Of a stretch of 64,000 nucleotides of DNA, positions 41,712-51,307 are shown in pieces. Under the pieces are notes generated by a model. That model did not search any database. It worked only from the letters and a program-made list of their open reading frames with translations, and was not told the origin of the DNA. The DNA lies in the NCBI RefSeq assembly GCF_904063055.1, contig NZ_CAJFCN010000019.1, positions 1-64,000 of the forward strand, read 5' to 3'. Position 1 is the stretch's first letter, and every line of letters starts with the position of its first letter. The translations under genes and the position numbers were made by a program. The stretch is from Pseudomonas paracarnis (GTDB lineage Bacteria; Pseudomonadota; Gammaproteobacteria; Pseudomonadales; Pseudomonadaceae).

Positions 41712-44198
41712 ATGCAAGCGTTCCCCTCCAAACGTTCACCCCTCAGACACGCCCTCAATGCCACCCTCCTTGGCGCGTGCGTGGCGGCCAGCGCCTTGCC
41801 GTATACCGCAAGTGCCCAGGAGCCCGGCAGCGAGCGCCAGGCCCGCGCCTGGAATATTGCGCCTGGGCCGCTGGCGGGCGCCCTTGATCAGTTTGCGCGG
41901 CAGGCCGGTATCAGCCTGTCGTATGACGCTGGCAGCGTGGCAGGCAAAAGCAGCCCGGGGCTGAGCGGCACCCAGGCCCCCCAACAGGCCCTGAACCGGT
42001 TACTTCAGGGCCAGGGTTTGCAGGCGCAAAGCCAGGGCCAGAACGCTTGGTTACTGCTACCCCAGCAGCAAGCCGGCTCGACGCTGAACCTGGGCGCCAC
42101 CACCATCACCGGTGATCGTTTGGGCGCCACCACCGAAGGCACCGGCTCCTACACCACCGGCGCCGTGACCATCGGCAAGGGCGAACACAGCCTGCGACGC
42201 ACGCCGCAATCGGTGAGTGTGATGACCCGCAAGCTGATGGATGACCAGAACATCACCACCATCGACCAATTGCTGGAGCGCACCCCAGGCATCACCAGCT
42301 ACGAATCACCCATGGGCGGCAAGTATTTTTACTCCCGGGGCTTCAAGATGCTCGGCCAATACCAATTCGACGGCGTGCCACTGGATATCGGCAAGGACTA
42401 CGTACAGGCCGACAGTTTCAGCGCGAACATGGCGATCTATGATCGGGTGGAAGTCCTCAAGGGCGCTGCTGGCATGCTCAAGGGCGCCGGCACCGCCAGT
42501 GGTGCGGTGAACTTCGTACGCAAACGGCCCCAGGACAAGCCCACCACCAGCCTTGGCCTCTCGGCGGGCACCTGGGATAACTATCACGCCGAATTCGACA
42601 CCGGCGGCCCATTGAACGACAGCGGCACGGTGCGTGGCCGCGCGGCGGTTAGCCAACAGAATCGTGGCTCGTACATGGACCTTGCCAAGCGTCAGGACCA
42701 GGCGTTTTACGCGGCCCTGGACATGGATGTCAGCCCTGATACCACCCTGGGCTTCGGGGCCAGCTATGAGGATGTCGACTCCACGCCGTGCTGGAGCGGC
42801 CTGCCGCGTTATCGTGACGGCAAAAGCCTCGGCCTGAGCCGCTCCACCTGCCTGGGCCAGGCCTGGAACGATTGGCAAAGCCAGCGCACCACGCTGTTCG
42901 CCGATCTGACCCATCACTTCAACGACGACTGGAAGCTCAAAGTCAGCGCCGTGCATAGCCGCAACCTGCAAGACATCAAATACGCCGCCAGCGAAAGCAC
43001 CGTGGACTATGGTAACCCGGCCCCCACGCTCACCAGCTATGCAGCCTTGCTGGACTACGATCACAAAGACTACGGCCTGGACGCCTACATCGATGGTCAA
43101 TTCGAAGCCTTTGGCCTGCAACATGAGTTGATCCTCGGCGCCAATGGCAGCCGTGGCACCCAGGACGATGTCTATGCGATCCGCAACCTGCCCCAGCGCC
43201 AAAGCGTCTTCAACCCCAACCACCACTTCCCGGAACCTGCCGACGACACCTTCTGGCCCAACATGTACCGTGGCGGCACGGTCAAGGAAACCGCCACTCA
43301 ATACGGTGCCTACGCCACCTTGCGCCTGCGTCTGGCCGAACCTTTGATGCTGGTTCTGGGCAGTCGCGTCAGTTGGTATGAAAACCGCCGTGAATCCCTG
43401 AACCTGGCCTGGGGCGAGTGGACCGACCAGGATGCACGCACCAAGGAAACCGGGGTGGTCACGCCGTTCGCCGCGCTGATCTACGACCTCAATGACAACC
43501 TTTCGGTGTACACTAGCTACGCCGATATCTTCCAGCCACAAAGCTCCTACGCTACGGTCAGCGGTTCGGCCCTCAAGCCGAAAATGGGTGAGAACTATGA
43601 GTTGGGCATCAAGGGCGAATGGTTTGACGGGCGCCTGAACAGCTCCCTGGCGCTGTTTCGCGCCATCGAAAAAAACGCCGCCCAAACCGATTTCGAGACC
43701 CGCTGCGGCAGCTCCTCCGACGGCTACTGCTACACCGACACGGGCAAAGTTCGCGCCCAAGGGGTCGAGGCCGAGCTGAGCGGCGAATTGATCGAGCGCC
43801 TGCAAGTGTTTGGCGGCTATACCTACACGCAAACCAAGAACCTGAAGAACATCGACAGCGCAGCCGAAGGCGCGGTGTCCAACACTTACGTGCCACGGCA
43901 TATGCTGCGCTTGTGGGGCGACTACCAGTTGGACGGTGCGCTGTCGAAATGGACAGTCGGCGCAGGGGTCAACGCCCAAAGCAGCAACTACCGGCTGCAA
44001 ACCATCAAACTGGAACAGGCCGGGTATGCGTTGTGGAATGCGCGCCTGGCGTATCAGGTGGATGACACCTGGACCGTGGCGCTCAATGGCAACAACCTGT
44101 TCGATAAAAATTACTACCAGACCGTGGGCACCTCAGGCTGGGGTAATCTCTATGGAGAGCCGCGCAACCTGACCCTGAGCCTCAAAGGCAACTTCTAG
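41712..44198 (+). CDS. TonB-dependent siderophore receptor with STN signalling domain
   Basis: An 828-residue outer-membrane transporter of the TonB-dependent siderophore receptor type. Signal peptide ends about residue 36 (ASAQ); the STN domain is about 45-120 (ARAWNIAPGPLAGALDQFAR; APQQALNRLLQGQGLQAQSQ); the plug has TPQSVSVMTRKLMDDQNITT and IDQLLERTPGITSYE; the barrel ends GEPRNLTLSLKGNF with terminal phenylalanine. The plug text is typical of ferripyoverdine/hydroxamate receptors, but the siderophore cannot be named. The upstream sigma and FecR genes and the STN domain indicate ligand-induced autoregulation. Confidence 0.9.
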   Translation: MQAFPSKRSPLRHALNATLLGACVAASALPYTASAQEPGSERQARAWNIAPGPLAGALDQFARQAGISLSYDAGSVAGKSSPGLSGTQAPQQALNRLLQGQGLQAQSQGQNAWLLLPQQQAGSTLNLGATTITGDRLGATTEGTGSYTTGAVTIGKGEHSLRRTPQSVSVMTRKLMDDQNITTIDQLLERTPGITSYESPMGGKYFYSRGFKMLGQYQFDGVPLDIGKDYVQADSFSANMAIYDRVEVLKGAAGMLKGAGTASGAVNFVRKRPQDKPTTSLGLSAGTWDNYHAEFDTGGPLNDSGTVRGRAAVSQQNRGSYMDLAKRQDQAFYAALDMDVSPDTTLGFGASYEDVDSTPCWSGLPRYRDGKSLGLSRSTCLGQAWNDWQSQRTTLFADLTHHFNDDWKLKVSAVHSRNLQDIKYAASESTVDYGNPAPTLTSYAALLDYDHKDYGLDAYIDGQFEAFGLQHELILGANGSRGTQDDVYAIRNLPQRQSVFNPNHHFPEPADDTFWPNMYRGGTVKETATQYGAYATLRLRLAEPLMLVLGSRVSWYENRRESLNLAWGEWTDQDARTKETGVVTPFAALIYDLNDNLSVYTSYADIFQPQSSYATVSGSALKPKMGENYELGIKGEWFDGRLNSSLALFRAIEKNAAQTDFETRCGSSSDGYCYTDTGKVRAQGVEAELSGELIERLQVFGGYTYTQTKNLKNIDSAAEGAVSNTYVPRHMLRLWGDYQLDGALSKWTVGAGVNAQSSNYRLQTIKLEQAGYALWNARLAYQVDDTWTVALNGNNLFDKNYYQTVGTSGWGNLYGEPRNLTLSLKGNF

Positions 44199-44612
44199 GC
44201 ACTGCCCCTCCTGTAGGAGCGAGCTTGCTCGCTCCTACAACTTCCCCTTCCTGCCATCGTCAGAAAGCTTTTTTCGCTGACAGGCAAATCCCTACGTTTG
44301 TTCCTACACTCCAAAAAGCCAGCATCAATTCTCGATTTTTCTGAAAGCGTCCCCTCTCATGTCAATTAATCGTCATATCATGGAGGCCTTACGAGAGCCA
44401 TTGACGGCAAAGGCCAAAAAGCCAAAACATTGACACGGACCCTCAAGAGAGCCACTATTTAGCCATCACTCCGTAAATTCCTGCGTCTGAACAGGCATTA
44501 CGTATTACCCAGCAACAGCAGTTGTTCGATTTGCACCACTTGTAAAGCAAAGCTGCCTTATGGATGAGCAAACGAATAGGAACGTTCTGGTGGTGTATTG
44601 AGGATCTGATTT
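44199..44612. other. 414-bp intergenic region upstream of the psl-like operon
   Basis: The first part holds a REP palindrome (44212-44239). Further down is TTGACA at 44430-44435, without a convincing -10. The leader before the first psl gene has three GGA motifs (44562-44564, 44579-44581, 44602-44604), the last within the Shine-Dalgarno GAGG. GGA motifs are typical binding spots of RsmA/CsrA proteins, which are known to repress psl in P. aeruginosa, so post-transcriptional control is possible. No gene was found. Confidence 0.45.
44212..44239. repeat. REP palindrome downstream of the siderophore receptor gene
   Basis: TGTAGGAGCGAGC and GCTCGCTCCTACA form a perfect 13-bp stem with a 2-nt loop, the known pseudomonad REP form, 13 bp past the receptor stop. 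It may serve to stabilise or end the transcript. Confidence 0.8.
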
Positions 44613-46052
44613 ATGCGCGGTAAATCGTCGGTCGATAGCCTGTTTCTGACTCGTCCCGGTTTCGTTGAGTTTTTTGTCGTTTTCGTGAAACTGATCCACG
44701 GCCTTACGGCTGTGGTGCCGGCCATTATTCTGTTGTTCTACCCGGACCCCGTCGCCGAGCACATGCGCAACCACTACCTGGGCCTGCTGGTGTTCTTTGC
44801 GCTCTTGACCATCATTCTGTTCCAGGCTCTGGGGGTGTACTCCGAGGATCTGTTCAGCAACCGCCTGCGTTTTCGCGTGATGCTGGTGGCCTGGGTCTCG
44901 GCGTTTTGCATCCTGCTGTTCATGTACCAGATCCTGCTGCTCTTCCCACAGTTGAGCCCACGCAACCTGGCGGCCTGGTTTTCCATGAGCCTGGTGCTGT
45001 TTGGCGTGGAGCGGATATTGATGCTGCGCCTGTACCGCCATCTGATGGATAACGGCAAATTCCTCCAGCGCACCGTGATCCTGGGCTTTACCGACACGGC
45101 CGTGCATGTGGCTGAACACCTGTCGCGCAACAGTGACATCCGCTCCGGCCTGATCGGTTTTATCGACGACCGTACCGAGCGCATTCCCAAGGAATTGAGC
45201 CGCCTGCCGTTGCTGGGCAATACCCGCGACCTGGAAAAGCTGATCCGCTCCGAACAGGTCAACCAGGTGATGATCACCCTGCCCTGGGCTGCCGAGCAGC
45301 GCATCAATGGGTTGGTCAAGCGCCTGCGGCAGATGTCGGTGAACGTCATGCTGGTGCCGGATATGGCCGCCCTGCGCTACGGCCATAACCGCATCACCGA
45401 TGTGGGCGGCATCCTGATGTTCAACACCTCGCAGTTGCCACTGCGGGGCTGGTCGCCCTTTATCAAACGTTGTGAAGACCTGCTGCTGGCCAGCATCGGC
45501 CTGCTGCTGCTGTCGCCGGTGATGCTGGTGACCGCCATCGCGATCAAACTCGATTCCAAGGGCCCGGTGCTGTTTCGCCAGAAGCGCTTTGGCTACAACG
45601 ACAACCTGATCCGGGTATTCAAGTTCCGCTCAATGTACGTCGAACAGACCGACCTCAACGCCGAAAACCAGACCACGCGCCAGGACCCGCGCATTACCCG
45701 GGTCGGCAGGATCATCCGCAAGACCAGCATCGATGAGCTGCCCCAGCTGTTCAACGTACTGCTGGGCAATATGTCGATGGTCGGCCCGCGCCCCCACGCC
45801 ACGGCCACCAAGGCGGCCGGGATTCCTTTCGAGCAAGCGGTCAGCGAATACAGCTCGCGCCATCGGGTCAAGCCTGGCATCACCGGCTGGGCGCAGATCA
45901 ATGGTTACCGCGGCGAGACCGACACGCTGTTCAAGATTCAGAAACGGGTCGAATACGACCTGGAATACATCGCCAAATGGTCCGTGTGGCTGGACCTCTA
46001 CATCGTTTTCATGACGGTCCCGGCCGTTCTTTCCACCAAGGAAGTCTATTGA
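44613..46052 (+). CDS. pslA: Undecaprenyl-phosphate glucose phosphotransferase, PslA-like
   Basis: A 479-residue polyprenyl-phosphate sugar transferase that would start exopolysaccharide repeat synthesis by loading a hexose phosphate on the lipid carrier. Four N-terminal helices (about 20-145), a CoA-binding-like middle part (NGKFLQRTVILGFTDTAVHV) and a C-terminal bacterial sugar transferase domain after the helix LLLASIGLLLLSPVMLVTAI: FRQKRFGYNDNLIRVFKFRS, ASIDELPQLFNVLL-type text, NMSMVGPRPHA, KPGITGWAQINGYRGETD. Length matches PslA (about 478). It is the first gene of a tightly packed operon that follows the pslA-K order. Confidence 0.9.
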   Translation: MRGKSSVDSLFLTRPGFVEFFVVFVKLIHGLTAVVPAIILLFYPDPVAEHMRNHYLGLLVFFALLTIILFQALGVYSEDLFSNRLRFRVMLVAWVSAFCILLFMYQILLLFPQLSPRNLAAWFSMSLVLFGVERILMLRLYRHLMDNGKFLQRTVILGFTDTAVHVAEHLSRNSDIRSGLIGFIDDRTERIPKELSRLPLLGNTRDLEKLIRSEQVNQVMITLPWAAEQRINGLVKRLRQMSVNVMLVPDMAALRYGHNRITDVGGILMFNTSQLPLRGWSPFIKRCEDLLLASIGLLLLSPVMLVTAIAIKLDSKGPVLFRQKRFGYNDNLIRVFKFRSMYVEQTDLNAENQTTRQDPRITRVGRIIRKTSIDELPQLFNVLLGNMSMVGPRPHATATKAAGIPFEQAVSEYSSRHRVKPGITGWAQINGYRGETDTLFKIQKRVEYDLEYIAKWSVWLDLYIVFMTVPAVLSTKEVY

Positions 46053-47512
46053 TGAACCCACTTAACGGATTGATCCCGTGCATCATCTCCGGTGGTTCGG
46101 GTACGCGGCTGTGGCCGGTTTCGCGGCAGAACATGCCCAAGCCGTTCATGCGCATGCGCGACGACCAGAGCCTGTTGCAGAAGACCTTCCTGCGGGCCAG
46201 TCACTTGCCGGGCGTCGACAGCATCCTGACCGTGACCAACCGCGACCTGCTGTTTCGCACCCTGGACGACTACCGCGCGGTGAACACCCAGCGCCTGGGC
46301 CTCGACCTGCTGCTGGAGCCGTTTGGCCGCAACACCGCCGCCGCCATCGCCGTGGCTGCGTTGCATGTGCAGGAGCATTTCGGCGCAGACGCGCAGTTGC
46401 TGGTGATGCCGGCCGATCATCTGGTCCTCGATGAAGACGCCTTTGCCCAGGCGGTGGAAAAAGCCCGCGCATTGGCCGAGGCCGGTTACCTGGTGACCTT
46501 TGGCATCCAGCCTGACCGAGCAGAAACCGGCTTTGGCTATATCGAACAAGGGCCGGCACTGGGCGCTGGGTTTCGGGTGCAGCGCTTTGTCGAAAAGCCC
46601 GACCAAGCCACCGCCCAAGGCTACCTGGACGGCGGCAAGCACCTGTGGAATGCCGGCATGTTCTGCTTCAAGGCAGCCACCCTGCTGGAAGAATTGGCCA
46701 GCCACGCCCCGGCGGTTCTGGAGGCGGCCAAGGCTGCACTGGAGCACAGCCAGAGCCTGCAAAACAGCAGCAGTCGCCAGCGCGAACTGAGCCCTGAAGG
46801 TTTCGGCACCGCGCCGGATATCTCCATTGATGTGGCGCTGATGGAAAAATCCGCCCAGGTTGCGGTCGTGCCCTGCGACATTGGCTGGAGCGATATCGGC
46901 TCTTGGGAAGCCCTGCGCCAACTCACGCCCAGTGATGACAATGGCAACCAGATCAATGGCGAGGCGATCCTGCACGACGTACATAACTGCTACATCGATT
47001 CGCCCAAGCGGGTACTCGGTGCGGTGGGCGTGCGCGACCTGATCATCGTCGACACCCCGGACGCCCTGCTGATCGCCGACGCCCATCGCAGCCAGGACGT
47101 GCGGCATATCGTGGCCGAACTCAAGCGCCAGAATCACCCGGCGTTCAGCCTGCATCGCACCGTCACCCGGCCTTGGGGCACCTACACGGTGCTGGAGGAA
47201 AGCACGCGGTTCAAAATCAAGCGCATCGTGGTCAAGCCCAAAGGCTCGCTGTCCCTGCAAATGCACCATCACCGCAGCGAGCATTGGGTAGTGGTCAGCG
47301 GCGCAGCGATGATCACCAATGGCGAACGCGAGATCCTGCTCAACATGAACGAGTCCACCTACATTCCCGCCGGGCACAAGCACCGCCTGACCAACCCCGG
47401 CATCATCGACCTGGTGATGATCGAGGTACAGAGCGGTGAGTACCTGGGTGAAGACGACATCGTGCGTTATGACGACATCTACGGCCGCGCGCCAGTTGAA
47501 GTGAAGCCCTGA
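46052..47512 (+). CDS. pslB: Mannose-1-phosphate guanylyltransferase / mannose-6-phosphate isomerase, PslB-like
   Basis: A 486-residue bifunctional enzyme providing GDP-mannose. The N-terminal nucleotidyltransferase has ISGGSGTRLWPVSRQNMPKP and the FVEKPD motif; the C-terminal cupin isomerase has TRPWGTYTVLEE, KRIVVKPKGSLSLQMHHHRS with metal histidines, EHWVVVSG and YIPAGHKHRLTNPG. The start overlaps the pslA stop by one base (TGATG). It resembles AlgA/WbpW too; operon position decides for PslB. Confidence 0.92.
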   Translation: MNPLNGLIPCIISGGSGTRLWPVSRQNMPKPFMRMRDDQSLLQKTFLRASHLPGVDSILTVTNRDLLFRTLDDYRAVNTQRLGLDLLLEPFGRNTAAAIAVAALHVQEHFGADAQLLVMPADHLVLDEDAFAQAVEKARALAEAGYLVTFGIQPDRAETGFGYIEQGPALGAGFRVQRFVEKPDQATAQGYLDGGKHLWNAGMFCFKAATLLEELASHAPAVLEAAKAALEHSQSLQNSSSRQRELSPEGFGTAPDISIDVALMEKSAQVAVVPCDIGWSDIGSWEALRQLTPSDDNGNQINGEAILHDVHNCYIDSPKRVLGAVGVRDLIIVDTPDALLIADAHRSQDVRHIVAELKRQNHPAFSLHRTVTRPWGTYTVLEESTRFKIKRIVVKPKGSLSLQMHHHRSEHWVVVSGAAMITNGEREILLNMNESTYIPAGHKHRLTNPGIIDLVMIEVQSGEYLGEDDIVRYDDIYGRAPVEVKP

Positions 47513-48423
47513 TGCGTACGTCATTGATCATCCCCACCCGCAACGCGGCCAGTCACCTGGACCGCCTGTTGCCAGCGCTGCGCATGCAGACGTTGCAACC
47601 GGACGAGATGCTGGTGGTCGACAGCGCATCGAGCGATGACACCGTGGCGCGCTTTCGCGAGTTTGGCGCACGTGTGGAGGTGATTGATGCCCGCGACTTC
47701 AACCACGGCGGCACCCGGCGCTGGGCCAGTGAACAGGTGGGCGGCGACGCCTTGATCGTGATGACCCAGGACGCGATTCCCGCCACCGCCGAGACCTTCG
47801 CCAACCTGATCAGCGAGCTGCAACTGGAGCCGCTCAATGGCGTGGCCTATGGACGGCAGCTGCCGCACCCCGGCGCCGGCGTGCTCGGCGCGCAGTCGCG
47901 GCACTTCAATTACCCGGCGGCCAGCCGCACCAAGCGCCTGGACGATGCAGCGCAACTGGGCATCAAGACCTGCTTCAGCTCTGACTCGTTTTCGGTGTAC
48001 CGGCGCAGCGCCCTGAGCGCGGTGGGCGGTTTCCCCCGGGATGTGATTGGCAGTGAAGACGCGTATGTGGCCGCGCGCATGCTGCTGGCCGGTTACCAGG
48101 TGCGCTATGCCGCGAGCGCGCAGGTGTATCACTCCCACGATTACCGCTTGCTGGAAGAGTTTCGCCGCTACTTCGATATCGGTGTGTTCTACGGCCGCGA
48201 ACCGTGGATTCGCCAGGCGTTTGGCGACGCCGGCGGCGAAGGCAAACGTTATGTGCTGGCCGAACTGCACGCATTGCGCGAGGCCAACGCGCTGTATCGC
48301 GCCCCCGAAGTGGTGGTGCGCAGTGCCTTTAAATTGCTGGGCTATCGCCTCGGCCACCTTGAACGCCACCTGCCCAACGCGCTTAAACGGCGCCTGGGCA
48401 TGTTTTCCACCTACTGGACTTGA
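47512..48423 (+). CDS. pslC: Family 2 glycosyltransferase, PslC-like
   Basis: A 303-residue GT-A fold glycosyltransferase. The N-terminus is RTSLIIPTRNAASHLDRLLP, the first acidic motif is VVDSASSDDT, the metal-binding motif corresponds to MTQDAIP, and the acceptor loop has GSEDAYVAARMLL with the catalytic ED. Length equals PslC. It starts on the last base of pslB, indicating coupling. The sugar transferred is not known from sequence. Confidence 0.87.
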   Translation: MRTSLIIPTRNAASHLDRLLPALRMQTLQPDEMLVVDSASSDDTVARFREFGARVEVIDARDFNHGGTRRWASEQVGGDALIVMTQDAIPATAETFANLISELQLEPLNGVAYGRQLPHPGAGVLGAQSRHFNYPAASRTKRLDDAAQLGIKTCFSSDSFSVYRRSALSAVGGFPRDVIGSEDAYVAARMLLAGYQVRYAASAQVYHSHDYRLLEEFRRYFDIGVFYGREPWIRQAFGDAGGEGKRYVLAELHALREANALYRAPEVVVRSAFKLLGYRLGHLERHLPNALKRRLGMFSTYWT

Positions 48424-48429
48424 GCCGTC

Positions 48430-49257
48430 ATGAAGACTATCAACCGACGTTTCCGTCTTACCCTGCTCGGCCTTTTGAGCACCTCAATCTGGCTGGCCGG
48501 TTGTTCGACCCCCGCGCGGGTGCCGCTTCCTGACAACACTACGCTCAAGGCCGGCCATCAAGCGGCGCTGACCCTGGCCGACCTGCCACCGCCGCAGGTG
48601 CTGATCCAGAGCGGCGACTCGCTGCGTATCGTGCGTGATGCCCAGGAACCGGCGGCGGCCGATGACATGACGGTGTTCGTGGTGCGCCCCGACGGCGTGA
48701 TCTCGGTGCCCAACATTGGCCGGGTCAAGGCGGCCTTGCGCACGCCCGAAGACCTGGGCAAGGAGATCACCGAGAAGTATAAGCGCATCTACCGCGAACC
48801 TGCGGTGACGGTGAACATCGCCAGCGCACCGAGCAACAAGGTGTTTATCGGCGGCGCGGTGTCCAACCCGGCGTTTTTCGACCTGGCCGGCAACGTCAGC
48901 GTCGAGCAGGCGCTGCTCAGCTCCGGTGGTGTATTGCCCTCGGCGGATGCCTCCAACGTGGCCTTGCTGCGTACCGGGCCCGATGGCAAGTACAGGACGT
49001 ACTTCATCAGCCTGGAGAGCATGCTGACCAACCCCAATCACCCGCGGGTGGCGTTGCAGCGCGGCGATTTGATCTTTGTGCCGCAGTCGGGCATCGGCGC
49101 GACGGTGGAGGCCGTGGACATGTACTTCACCAAGCTGTTTCCGATCAACAAAGGGATTGGCATTGGCTTGAATTACGACCTGAACAAGAGCGACGTGAAA
49201 AACAGCGGCAACACCATCTACAACAACCCAACCATCAACGCAGGCCAAGGATTATGA
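48430..49257 (+). CDS. pslD: Polysaccharide export outer-membrane lipoprotein, PslD-like (Wza family)
   Basis: A 275-residue lipoprotein with lipobox LAGC (C25). The poly-export domain includes QSGDSLRIVRDAQEPAAADD, DGVISVPNIGRVKAALRTPE and EKYKRIYREPAVTVNI, followed by a SLBB-like part SSNKVFIGGAVSNPAFFD-type text, LLSSGGVLPSADASNVALL. It forms the outer-membrane exit for the polymer, working with the PslE co-polymerase encoded next. The tail NSGNTIYNNPTINAGQGL is slightly longer than PAO1 PslD. Confidence 0.88.
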   Translation: MKTINRRFRLTLLGLLSTSIWLAGCSTPARVPLPDNTTLKAGHQAALTLADLPPPQVLIQSGDSLRIVRDAQEPAAADDMTVFVVRPDGVISVPNIGRVKAALRTPEDLGKEITEKYKRIYREPAVTVNIASAPSNKVFIGGAVSNPAFFDLAGNVSVEQALLSSGGVLPSADASNVALLRTGPDGKYRTYFISLESMLTNPNHPRVALQRGDLIFVPQSGIGATVEAVDMYFTKLFPINKGIGIGLNYDLNKSDVKNSGNTIYNNPTINAGQGL

Positions 49258-49327
49258 AGCGGGCTTCGTATCACTCGAACCAAGCGTTCCCGCCTTTCGT
49301 AACCCCCATATGCAATGGAGTGATCCT

Positions 49328-51307
49328 GTGATCGAAATCCGCTCTCTTCGCGACCTGCTGCGGCTGTTTTTCATCTACCGCCGCGAATTCAAACTGGCCG
49401 TGATCACCACGATCGTCGTTGCCGTGCTGGGTGCCTTCCTGTTGCCGGCTCGCTACGAGTCGGACGCACGCTTGCTGGTAAAGCCGGGCCGGGACAACAC
49501 CACGTTGCCGATCGAAGCCGCCAACCGTCAGACGCTGATTGCCCCGAGCACCCAGCACGACCCGATTGTCGACGAAGAAAAAATGCTCACCGGCCGACCC
49601 ATCGTGCATATCGTCGCCGAGCGCTATATGGCGATGACCGCCGAACCGCCGCAAGGCTTCTGGAAGGTCACCAAGTTCTACATCAAAAAGGGCGTGGGCG
49701 AAGTCATCAATGGCATTCGTAGTGTGCTGCAGTTCGTCGGCCTTGCCGAGAAACAAAGCCCGCTGGAGCGCCTGGCGACCTCACTGGAGAAGAACTTTAC
49801 CGCCGGTCACGAGCCGGGTTCTTCGGTGATCGAGATTTCCTTCACCTGGGACGATCCGGCGGTGGCGCAAAAAATCGTCGAGGAATGGGTCAATGCCTAC
49901 CTTGAAGAGCGTGCACGAATTCTCGGGCGCAAGAGCCTGCACACCTTCTATGAAACCGAACGCGCCAAGGTGGCAGAGAACATCCAGAGTCTGAAAGATC
50001 AGTTGCAAGGCCGCTTGAAGCAGATCGACTCGATCAGTGTCGATGCACGCCTGAAGAACCTGACCAACCAGATCGACCGCGTCACCGATGCCAAGGTCAG
50101 CGCACAGAACCAGATATCGGGGATTCGCAGCCTCCTGGCCAACGCCAGCCAGCAGATCAAGAGCCAGCCGGCAGACGTGGTCACGATGCGCGAAACCAGC
50201 CTCAACCCCACCCAGCTCGACCTCAAGCGCCAGCTTAATGCGCTGCAAGTGGAGCGGGCTCGGCTGCTGCGCACTTACCTGCCGGGCACGCCGCAGGTCA
50301 ATCAGATCGAGCAGAACATCCGCGACATGGAAGCCCTCAGCGCCCAGGAAGCTACACGCCTGGAACGCTCGCAGAACACCGCGCCCAACAGCCTGGTGAT
50401 CAACGTTAAACAGCAAATGATCGACGCCCAGTTGCAAGAGCGCAAACTGGCCGGGGAAATCGAGAACTACGACAAGACCCTTGCCGAACTGCGCGCCCAG
50501 CGTGACCAGGCGATGACCGATGAACCGCAACTCAACACCCTGAGCCAACAACTGCGCACGGCCGAAAAGAGCTATGCGTTGTACTCGGACAATCTTGAAC
50601 AGGCGCGAATCGACCACGAACTGGACAACAGCCAGATCAGCAACATCGCCCTGATCGAACACGCCACCCTTAACCCGGCCCGCGTGTTTCCCAAGAGCCT
50701 GCTGATGCTGTTGTTCGCCATTCCCGCCGGCGTGGCCGTGGGCTTGCTGACCATCTATGTGCTGTACCTGCTGGACCAGCGCATCCACGATGGCACGCGC
50801 TTGCAGGAGATGTTCCATGTGCCGCTGTGGAGCAGCATTCCCGATGTGCAAGACGCAACGCCGGCAGCCGTCACCGCCAGCCTCTACCGCTTGTACAGCC
50901 TGCTACCCCTGGATCGCATTGCCGCCGACGGTTTTGCCCTGGGCCTGACCTCGGCGCGCCATGGCGAGGGTGTGACTTTTATCACCTTGCAACTCAAGCG
51001 TCTGCTGGAGGAGCGTGGTCACCGCGTCTCGGTCGATGGGGCGAGCGCGCCAACGCCGGGTGAGGTGTTGCTGCTGGACGCCTCGGCGCTGTCCTCCAAC
51101 CCGCAGGCCTTCCTGACGCTGCGCCGCGCTGACCAGATCGTACTGGTGATCGAGGCCCGCACCAGCACCGTACCGACGATCGAAAATGCCGTGTCGTTGC
51201 TGACCACCGCGTTCGGCAAAGTCGACGGCATGATCCTCAACCGCCGTCGCTTCGAAGTGCCGGCCAAGGTGCTGGCACGACTCAACAGCTGGCGCGGGGC
51301 GGCCTGA
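49328..51307 (+). CDS. pslE: Chain-length/co-polymerase protein, PslE-like (Wzz family)
   Basis: A 659-residue inner-membrane polysaccharide co-polymerase. One TM near residues 20-45 (FKLAVITTIVVAVLGAFLLP), a long periplasmic part with coiled coils (about 190-430: AENIQSLKDQLQGRLKQIDS; TLAELRAQRDQAMTDEPQLN), a second TM about 465-490 (LLMLLFAIPAGVAVGLLTIY) and a cytoplasmic domain resembling a BY-kinase without an evident Walker A. The GTG at 49328 has GGAG with 7 nt spacing and matches the family start; the ATG at 49310 has none. It controls chain length with PslD. Confidence 0.88.
   Translation: MIEIRSLRDLLRLFFIYRREFKLAVITTIVVAVLGAFLLPARYESDARLLVKPGRDNTTLPIEAANRQTLIAPSTQHDPIVDEEKMLTGRPIVHIVAERYMAMTAEPPQGFWKVTKFYIKKGVGEVINGIRSVLQFVGLAEKQSPLERLATSLEKNFTAGHEPGSSVIEISFTWDDPAVAQKIVEEWVNAYLEERARILGRKSLHTFYETERAKVAENIQSLKDQLQGRLKQIDSISVDARLKNLTNQIDRVTDAKVSAQNQISGIRSLLANASQQIKSQPADVVTMRETSLNPTQLDLKRQLNALQVERARLLRTYLPGTPQVNQIEQNIRDMEALSAQEATRLERSQNTAPNSLVINVKQQMIDAQLQERKLAGEIENYDKTLAELRAQRDQAMTDEPQLNTLSQQLRTAEKSYALYSDNLEQARIDHELDNSQISNIALIEHATLNPARVFPKSLLMLLFAIPAGVAVGLLTIYVLYLLDQRIHDGTRLQEMFHVPLWSSIPDVQDATPAAVTASLYRLYSLLPLDRIAADGFALGLTSARHGEGVTFITLQLKRLLEERGHRVSVDGASAPTPGEVLLLDASALSSNPQAFLTLRRADQIVLVIEARTSTVPTIENAVSLLTTAFGKVDGMILNRRRFEVPAKVLARLNSWRGAA

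Noticed and set aside
42306-44000. 564-codon open frame opposite the siderophore receptor gene
   Set aside because: Shadow frame caused by codon bias; no ribosome binding site or recognisable domain.
44580-44613. AlgU (sigma-22)-type promoter before pslA
   Set aside because: GAACGT and TCTGA are present, but the spacer is 19 nt instead of 16-17.
46046-47524. 492-codon open frame opposite pslB
   Set aside because: Shadow frame; pslB is complete and its neighbours are translationally coupled with it.
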